A DNA stretch of 64,000 nt from Paracoccus caeni (GTDB taxonomy: Bacteria; Pseudomonadota; Alphaproteobacteria; Rhodobacterales; Rhodobacteraceae): positions 142,538-206,537 of the forward strand of contig NZ_JAEPRQ010000007.1 in the NCBI RefSeq assembly GCF_016629665.1, written 5' to 3'. The notes under the pieces were generated by a model. The model worked only from the letters and a program-made list of their open reading frames with translations, did no database searches and had not been told where the DNA came from. The position numbers and the translations under genes are program-made. Of this stretch, positions 58,545 through 64,000 are shown in pieces (within the stretch, counting starts at the first letter, position 1; each line of letters opens with the position of its first letter).

Positions 58545-59522
58545 ATGACTTTACTGGGACGGCATCTCACGGGGATGCTTTTGGGGGGAGTGATGGTGGT
58601 GACGGCGGCGGGCGCCCATGCCCAGACCGTGCTTCGACTGGCCGAAAACCAGCCGGATTCGGCACCGATCACCATTGCCATGCGCCATTTCGCCGATCTT
58701 GTGGCGGAATATTCCGATGGCGCGGTCAAGGTCGAGGTCTTCAGCGGCGGCCAGCTTGGTCAGGAGAACGAGACCATCGAACAGGCGCAGGTCGGCATCG
58801 TCGATCTGACGCGGGTGAACAGTGTTGCGCTGACCAATATCTCGCCCAGCATGACCGTGTTCACGCTGCCTTATATCTTCGGCAGCTCTGATCACAAATA
58901 TGCCGTTCTGGACGGTGAGATCGGTGATGAGGTCCGCGCGGATCTGGGCGATATCGGGTTGGTGGGCTTCGACTTTCTGGAAGCAGGCACCCGGCATTTC
59001 TATACGCGCGATGGTGTTCCGCTGACCCGGATCGAGGATCTGCAGGGCAAGAAAATTCGTGTGCAGAACGCGCCTATCGCCATGCGAACAGTCGAGCTTT
59101 TGGGCGCGGTGCCGACACCGATGAATTTCGGCGAGGTGTTTTCCAGCTTGCAAAGCGGCATCATCGACGGGGCCGAGAACGACTTTGTCAGCTTCGAGAC
59201 CGCCGCCCATCAGGAAATCTCGAAGACGCTGATCACCGACGGCCATGTCAGCGCCCCGGCGATCCTGCTGATGAACAAGTTCCGTTTCGACGGTCTGCCC
59301 GAAGAACAGCAGCAGGCGATCACCCGTGCCGCACATGAGGCCGCGATCTATGAACGGGACCTGATGTTTACCGCCAACAAGGATGCGCGTCAGCGGATCG
59401 TTGCGGCAGGTGTCACCGTCACCGAGGTCGATGACGCGCCGTTTCGGCAGGCTGTCCAACCGATCTACGCCGAATATCCCGAACTAGCCGAGATGATCGG
59501 CCGGATCGAAGCGCTGCGCTAA
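58545..59522 (+). CDS. TRAP transporter substrate-binding protein (DctP family) in the nag operon
   Basis: This 325-residue periplasmic receptor has a signal peptide ending AAGAHAQ and mature start TVLRLAENQPDSAPITIAM. The ligand block KKIRVQNAPIAMRTVELLGAVPTPMNF and SGIIDGAENDFVSF are typical of DctP, and the arginine in KIR usually binds a carboxylate. GAGGAGG precedes the start. It follows nagA by 44 bases in the same direction, so it is expected to bring in an amino sugar or related sugar acid; the ligand is not known. Confidence 0.92.
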   Translation: MTLLGRHLTGMLLGGVMVVTAAGAHAQTVLRLAENQPDSAPITIAMRHFADLVAEYSDGAVKVEVFSGGQLGQENETIEQAQVGIVDLTRVNSVALTNISPSMTVFTLPYIFGSSDHKYAVLDGEIGDEVRADLGDIGLVGFDFLEAGTRHFYTRDGVPLTRIEDLQGKKIRVQNAPIAMRTVELLGAVPTPMNFGEVFSSLQSGIIDGAENDFVSFETAAHQEISKTLITDGHVSAPAILLMNKFRFDGLPEEQQQAITRAAHEAAIYERDLMFTANKDARQRIVAAGVTVTEVDDAPFRQAVQPIYAEYPELAEMIGRIEALR

Positions 59523-59580
59523 ATCCGGCAGCCCGGCCCCGGAGGCCGCTCCCCACATTCCCCACATCGCGGAGGTCAGC

Positions 59581-60138
59581 ATGACCCTCTTCCGACCAGT
59601 TCTTTCGGGACTGATCCGTCTCACTGACGCGTTGAACGCGCTTGCGCGCTTCATCTGCTGCGGCCTTATCGCCGTTATCGTCTGCACCACGGTCATGCAG
59701 GTCGCGCTGCGTTACCTGATCAACCGCCCGACCCAATGGTCCGAAGAGGCCGCGATGTTCTGCCTGGTCTGGTTCGGCATGCTGGCCGTGGCCATCGGTG
59801 GCCGTCATGACTGGCACGTCGCAATCACCTGGCTGCGCGACAGGTTGCCGCCGATGGGCGCGAAACTGCTGGACCGGATCGCGCTGTTGTCGGTCTTCGG
59901 CTTCGGGATGATCCTTGTGCTGAATTCGGCCCAGCTTGTCGCGATTACCGGAAGCTCGGTCCTGCCCGCATCCAGCATCCCGAAAAGCCTGCTTTATTAT
60001 TCGATCATGGCCGGGGGAGGGCTGATGGCGCTGAACGCCGTGGTCGCGCTGTTCGTGGGCTTTCCGCCCGAAGAAATCAGCGAAGAAGAGCAACTGGTCA
60101 ACGACGCCATCACCAATCTGCAGGAGGCCTCGGCATGA
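59581..60138 (+). CDS. TRAP transporter small permease (DctQ family)
   Basis: This 185-residue protein has four hydrophobic segments and the DctQ block QWSEEAAMFCLVWFGMLAVAIGGRHDWHVAI across residues 50-82. It should partner the large permease that starts in its stop codon (ATGA). An acidic C-terminal tail, EEISEEEQL, follows the last membrane segment. Confidence 0.92.
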   Translation: MTLFRPVLSGLIRLTDALNALARFICCGLIAVIVCTTVMQVALRYLINRPTQWSEEAAMFCLVWFGMLAVAIGGRHDWHVAITWLRDRLPPMGAKLLDRIALLSVFGFGMILVLNSAQLVAITGSSVLPASSIPKSLLYYSIMAGGGLMALNAVVALFVGFPPEEISEEEQLVNDAITNLQEASA

Positions 60139-61427
60139 GCGAGCAAGCCATTGGCATTTCGCTGCTTCTGGGCAGCTTTCTGGGGCTGCTGTTCATCCGC
60201 ATTCCGATTGCGCTGGCGCTTGGCCTGTCCTCGGTCCTGACCGCGGTTTATCTGGGCATGCCGCTGATGATGATCGGGCAGAAGATGGCGAACAGCATGT
60301 TCAGCTTCACCTTTCTTGCTGTGCCCTTCTTCATTCTGATGGGCAACCTGATGACCGAGGGTGGCATTGCCGACCGGCTGATCCGGTTCGCCGATGTGCT
60401 GGTCGGACGTGTGCGCGGCGGGTTGGCACAAGGCAATGTCGTCGCCTCGGCGCTGATCGGCGGGATTTCGGGCTCGGCCGTGGCGGATGTTGCCTCGATC
60501 GGGTCGTTCATGATCCCGGCGATGCGCCAGCGCGGCTATACGTCGGAATATGCGGTTGCGGTCACCGTCACCTCGGCGGTGCAGGGCATTCTGATCCCGC
60601 CCAGCCAGAACATGATCTATTATGCGCTGGCTGCGGGTGGGCTGCCGCTGACCTCGCTGTTCATCGCGGGTTATGTGCCGGGAATCCTGCTGGGTGTCGC
60701 GCTGATGGGACTTTGCTGGTGGATGGCGGTCCGTCACAACCATCCGCGTGGAGAAAGCTATGATCTGCGCAGCGGTCTGGCAGTGATGGCACAGGCGTCG
60801 ATTGGTCTGTTCACCATGGTCATCATCATCGGCGGGATTCTGGCGGGGATCTTCACCGCCACGGAATCGGCGGCGGTGGCCTTGGTCTATGCGCTTTTCG
60901 TGACGTTGTTCGTCTATCGCTCGATGAATGCCCAGCAGGTTCGCCGCGTCATCAGCGGCACGCTGAAATCGCTGTCCGTTGTGTCGGCGATCATCATGAC
61001 CTCGTCGGCCTTCGGGTTCCTGCTGTCCTATCTTCAGGTGCCCGCAATGCTGAGCGATGGCATCCTTGGGATCTCGTCGAACCCGATCATTATCCTGCTG
61101 CTTTTGAACCTGCTGCTGCTGGCGCTTGGGCTGATCATGGATATGGGGGTGCTGATCCTGATCGTCACGCCGATCCTGTTGCCCATCGCCACCAGCATCG
61201 GCGTCGATCCGATCCATTTCGGCATCATCATGATGCTGAACCTTGGCATCGGGCTGTGCACACCTCCGGTGGGGCTGTCGCTGATGGTCGGTTGCGGCAT
61301 CGGGCGGGTCTCGATCGAGCGGACCATCGGCACGATGATACCCTTCTATCTGGTGATGATCGCGGTTCTGATGCTGGTGACATTCGTGCCGTCGATCTCA
61401 TTGGGACTTGGGAACTTGCTGAAATAG
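60135..61427 (+). CDS. TRAP transporter large permease (DctM family)
   Basis: This 430-residue inner-membrane protein has about 12 hydrophobic segments, the GGISGSAVADVASIGSFMIPAM block, and GLCTPPVGLSLMVGCGI near the end. Sequence motifs match the large permease at 3071-4360 in pattern, but the two are not close copies. It ends the nag-TRAP operon, and a strong terminator follows. Confidence 0.95.
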   Translation: MSEQAIGISLLLGSFLGLLFIRIPIALALGLSSVLTAVYLGMPLMMIGQKMANSMFSFTFLAVPFFILMGNLMTEGGIADRLIRFADVLVGRVRGGLAQGNVVASALIGGISGSAVADVASIGSFMIPAMRQRGYTSEYAVAVTVTSAVQGILIPPSQNMIYYALAAGGLPLTSLFIAGYVPGILLGVALMGLCWWMAVRHNHPRGESYDLRSGLAVMAQASIGLFTMVIIIGGILAGIFTATESAAVALVYALFVTLFVYRSMNAQQVRRVISGTLKSLSVVSAIIMTSSAFGFLLSYLQVPAMLSDGILGISSNPIIILLLLNLLLLALGLIMDMGVLILIVTPILLPIATSIGVDPIHFGIIMMLNLGIGLCTPPVGLSLMVGCGIGRVSIERTIGTMIPFYLVMIAVLMLVTFVPSISLGLGNLLK

Positions 61428-61451
61428 GCAACCGACAGAGAGAACGGGAAG

Positions 61452-61476
61452 GGGCTGGCAGTTGCCGGCCCTTTTT
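61452..61476 (+). terminator. Rho-independent terminator of the nag-TRAP operon
   Basis: GGGCTGGC (61452-61459) pairs with GCCGGCCC (61464-61471) across a four-base loop with one G-U pair, followed directly by TTTTT. It is 25 bases after the large permease stop. Confidence 0.88.
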
Positions 61477-61686
61477 CCGTTTGCGCTGCTGGACCGTTTT
61501 CTCTGCACTCTGAGCCGGGGCCGCTACATTGCCATAAATCGCGCTCAAATGCCGAGCTACCAACTGATCTATGAGGAAAAATCGTGCTCTGACCTTAAGG
61601 TAAATTCTGTCACGCAACCGTCATCATATTGACTCGAAGCCCCGCTACAGGCTGTGATCTGGTTAATTCAACAAGGGGGCACTTCC

Positions 61687-62814
61687 ATGAACAGACTGAA
61701 CCGTCGCGGCCTGCTGAAAGGCGCGGCCGCCACCACGACGTTGTCACTGCTGGCAACACCCTTCATTTCGCGCGGCGCAATGGCGCAGGGCTCGGGGACT
61801 GTGAACATCTTTGCATGGGCTGGTTACCTGAACGACGAGATCCTGAACGCCTTCAAGGAAGCCACCGGAATCACTCCGAATTACACGCCCTATGGCACCA
61901 ATGATGAGCTGCTGAACCAGCTTCGCGCCAATAATGGCGGCGGCTTCGATCTGATCTGGCCGACGGTGGACCGGGTGCCGAACTATGTCGAATTCGGCCT
62001 GATTCAGGAACTGGACGAATCGAAGATCGAGGTCGGTCAGGTGCTGCCAAGCGCATGGGAAAACTCGACCACACTGGGCGCGGTTGTGGATGGTAAGCGC
62101 TATCAGGTGCCGACCGACTGGGGCACCGAGGCCGTGGCCTTTGATCGTGATCAGATGCCGCTGGAATATGGCACAGCGTCCTATGGCGACATCTGGGGCG
62201 AAAAGGCTGCCGGTCTGGCGACTGTCCGCGCCCATTCGGCGCTGGTCGGTCTTGGCCTGTGGCTTGAGGCCGAGGGCAAGCTGCCGCGTCCGCTGCTGGA
62301 TGCATTCAAGACGCCGGAAGCGCAGATCGAGATCTTCGACGTGATCATCGCCGAGGCGATCGCGCGCAAAGGCAATATCATCCAGTTCTGGAACAACGAG
62401 AACGAGGCTCAAGGCGCCTTCCGCGTCAACGGCGCCGCTGTCGGCCAGACTTGGGATTCCACCGCAGCCGCCTTGGCGAAGGAAGGTCTGCCGGTCGGCT
62501 TTATTGCGCCCAAGGAAGGTGCTTTGGCATGGATGGAAGGGCTGTCGATCCCGTCGGGCGCGTCCAATCTGGATAACGCCTATGCCTTCATCAACTGGTT
62601 CCTGACCCCCGAAGCAGGGGCGATGTACACCAACGCCACTTCGATCAACTCGACCGCCGTTGGCTCGGCCGATCTACTGTCGGATGACGCGAAGGCGTTC
62701 TTTGCCGCCGCCTATCCGGGCGATGCGCTTGAGAAGCTGTGGTGGTGGCCGATCCAGGAAAACTGGTACGTGACCAAGCGCAACGAGTATCAGGACCGCT
62801 TCCTGTCGGCCTGA
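61687..62814 (+). CDS. Polyamine-type ABC transporter substrate-binding protein (PotD/PotF-like)
   Basis: This 375-residue protein begins MNRLNRRGLLKGAAATTTLS, with the NRRGLLKG pattern of a Tat signal, so it is probably exported folded. The mature part (VNIFAWAGYLNDEILNAFKEATGI) has the PotD/PotF family fold. The ligand could be putrescine, spermidine or another cationic compound. It has no adjacent catabolic genes in the window. The ATG at 61687 is preceded by AAGGGGG. It leads an importer operon, and a perfect hairpin follows its stop. Confidence 0.9.
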   Translation: MNRLNRRGLLKGAAATTTLSLLATPFISRGAMAQGSGTVNIFAWAGYLNDEILNAFKEATGITPNYTPYGTNDELLNQLRANNGGGFDLIWPTVDRVPNYVEFGLIQELDESKIEVGQVLPSAWENSTTLGAVVDGKRYQVPTDWGTEAVAFDRDQMPLEYGTASYGDIWGEKAAGLATVRAHSALVGLGLWLEAEGKLPRPLLDAFKTPEAQIEIFDVIIAEAIARKGNIIQFWNNENEAQGAFRVNGAAVGQTWDSTAAALAKEGLPVGFIAPKEGALAWMEGLSIPSGASNLDNAYAFINWFLTPEAGAMYTNATSINSTAVGSADLLSDDAKAFFAAAYPGDALEKLWWWPIQENWYVTKRNEYQDRFLSA

Positions 62815-62822
62815 TCCCACAT

Positions 62823-62847
62823 GCGGCGGGGCCACTCACCCCGCCGC
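62823..62847 (+). promoter_or_regulatory. Intercistronic hairpin after the polyamine binding-protein gene
   Basis: GCGGCGGGG (62823-62831) and CCCCGCCGC (62839-62847) form a perfect 9-bp stem with a seven-base loop, followed by a pyrimidine run (TTCTTCCTT). It begins 8 bases after the stop and precedes the ATPase gene by 26 bases. Confidence 0.6.
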
Positions 62848-62872
62848 TTCTTCCTTCCGCCACGGAGTTCGG

Positions 62873-63940
62873 ATGTCCCATTCAGTCGAGTTGACCGATA
62901 TCGGTATGCGTTTCGGGTCCACGCAGGCCGTCAGCGATGTGTCTTTCAAGGTTGGAGCGGGCGAGTTCTTTTCGATCCTCGGTCCGTCCGGCTGTGGAAA
63001 GACCACCATCCTGCGGATGATCGCGGGCTTTCTGGAGCCGACCGAGGGGCGGGTGCAGATCGGCGATCAGGACATGCGCGGCCTTGGCCCGAACCAGCGT
63101 CCGACCGCGATGATCTTTCAGTCGCTGGCGCTGTTCCCGCTGATGCCGGTCTGGGAAAATATCGCCTTCGGGCTTGAGGCACGCGGCGTCGGCAAGGCCG
63201 AGCGGCGTAAGAAAGCTGATGAATTACTGCGCCTGATCGCGCTGGAAGGCTATGGCGACCGGATGCCGGGCGAGCTTTCGGGTGGCCAGCGTCAGCGCGT
63301 CGCCATCGCCCGCGCGCTTGCGGTCGAGCCCAAGGTGCTGCTGCTGGACGAACCGCTTTCCGCGCTGGATCTGAAGCTGCGCCAGCATATGCGGGCCGAG
63401 CTTCGCTCGCTTCAGAAACGCACCGGCGTCACCTTTATCTACATCACCCACGACCAGTCCGAGGCGCTTGCCATGTCCGACCGCGTGGCGGTGATGAGCG
63501 CGGGCATCCTGCAACAGGTCGCCACCCCACGAGAGCTTTACGATAACCCAGCCACCCCCTTCGTCGCCCGTTTCGTGGGTGAGACGAACGCCATTTCGGG
63601 CCGCGTCTCGGCGGTCGATGGCGGCACGGCGATCCTTGACACCGGGCTTGGCCAGTTGCGCGGTCGCGCGGGGCAGGGGGCTGAAGTCGGTCGTCAGGCC
63701 ACGATGTATATCCGTCCCGAGGCGCTGATCCCCGGCGCAGGCCAGGCGAACAGCCTGCCCGCCACGGTCGAGCGGGTGGATTTCGAAGGGGCCTTCGCGC
63801 TGGTCCACGGCAATTTCGACGATGGCGGCACGCTGGCCGCATCCGTGCCCAGCACCCGGCTGACCGAGGCGCCCGAGCCGGGGGCAAAGGCGCATTTCTC
63901 GTTCACGCCGGAACATGCGGTGGTGCTGGCCGATGACTGA
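62873..63940 (+). CDS. Polyamine-type ABC transporter ATP-binding protein (PotA-like)
   Basis: This 355-residue ATPase has Walker A GPSGCGKTT at 37-45, the signature LSGGQRQRVAIARAL from residue 135, Walker B LLLDEP and a C-terminal TOBE region (GRQATMYIRPEAL). It energises import by the upstream binding protein and the downstream permease. The stop overlaps the permease start by 8 bases. Confidence 0.95.
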   Translation: MSHSVELTDIGMRFGSTQAVSDVSFKVGAGEFFSILGPSGCGKTTILRMIAGFLEPTEGRVQIGDQDMRGLGPNQRPTAMIFQSLALFPLMPVWENIAFGLEARGVGKAERRKKADELLRLIALEGYGDRMPGELSGGQRQRVAIARALAVEPKVLLLDEPLSALDLKLRQHMRAELRSLQKRTGVTFIYITHDQSEALAMSDRVAVMSAGILQQVATPRELYDNPATPFVARFVGETNAISGRVSAVDGGTAILDTGLGQLRGRAGQGAEVGRQATMYIRPEALIPGAGQANSLPATVERVDFEGAFALVHGNFDDGGTLAASVPSTRLTEAPEPGAKAHFSFTPEHAVVLADD

Positions 63941-64000
63941 ACTGTTCCAACGCTTCGGGGGCTGGCTGGCCTCGTTTTTCATCATCCTCGTGGCGATCTG
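63933..64000 (+). CDS. Partial ABC transporter permease (5' end)
   Basis: An ATG at 63933 inside the end of the ATPase gene opens a frame that reads MTELFQRFGGWLASFFIILV and continues past the window. The hydrophobic stretch fits the first membrane segment of a PotB-like permease. Only 22 codons are visible, so the family is inferred from operon order. Confidence 0.7.
   Translation, partial: MTELFQRFGGWLASFFIILVAI

Noticed and set aside
59997..61217. A 406-codon minus-strand frame opposite the nag-operon TRAP permease
   Set aside because: It has the same His/Gln/Arg/Asp-rich mirror composition as the frame opposite the first TRAP permease, so it is an artefact of reading a membrane protein gene backwards.

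Overview
The window looks like a chromosomal segment of an alphaproteobacterium, most likely a Paracoccus-like member of the Rhodobacteraceae. The reasons are the high GC with strong GC3 bias, the fused CysN/CysC protein, the kinase-DUF2090 fusion in the inositol pathway, several TRAP transporters and dense sugar-ABC cassettes. This placement is inference from gene content, not a computed assignment. I saw no rRNA, tRNA, phage, transposase or CRISPR. All genes run full length, apart from one cut by each window edge.

Layout. 1-3.04 kb: sulfate activation (cysD, cysNC), then a bidirectional terminator. 3.07-5.8 kb: a TRAP dicarboxylate/sugar-acid type transporter (minus strand) facing a DMT exporter. 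7.1-9.3 kb: katG. 9.4-16.8 kb: a LacI regulator divergent from an ABC sugar importer with a TIM-barrel isomerase and a Gfo/Idh oxidoreductase. 16.9-18.0 kb: a lipoprotein alpha/beta hydrolase. 18.05-24.9 kb: a ribitol-type pathway (D-ribulokinase, ribitol 2-dehydrogenase, three-part ABC importer) with a divergent LacI regulator. 24.9-37.7 kb: a near-complete myo-inositol locus (LacI repressor, iolG, TIM-barrel enzyme, ABC importer, second Gfo/Idh dehydrogenase, iolC-DUF2090, iolD, iolE, iolB). 37.7-49.1 kb: alpha-glucosidase and a full glycogen cycle (glgB, glgC, glgA, glgX, glgP). 49.3-50.3 kb: another LacI regulator. 50.36-51.2 kb: a cobalamin riboswitch in front of queH. 51.2-54.8 kb: uxuA-uxuB-kdgK for hexuronate breakdown. 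55.2-61.4 kb: a ROK repressor divergent from nagB-nagA and a TRAP transporter. 61.7-64.0 kb: a polyamine-type ABC importer, cut by the window end.

How it works together. The window is a run of self-contained carbon-source modules. Each has its own regulator (four LacI, one ROK), its own importer (three sugar ABC, two TRAP, one polyamine-type ABC) and short catabolic steps that deliver products to central metabolism, next to glycogen storage and turnover. Genes inside modules overlap by 4 to 14 nt or sit a few bases apart, so most modules are single operons. Candidate operators are visible in several divergent regions, and each ABC binding-protein gene is followed by a GC-rich intercistronic hairpin.

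The least explained structures are an 86-bp element present twice (6933-7018 and 36731-36816), each holding five copies of an 11-bp CTGTGTAC-like unit, and a 44-bp nested palindrome between the ROK gene and nagB. The clearest regulatory logic is the B12 riboswitch on queH, the B12-independent epoxyqueuosine reductase.
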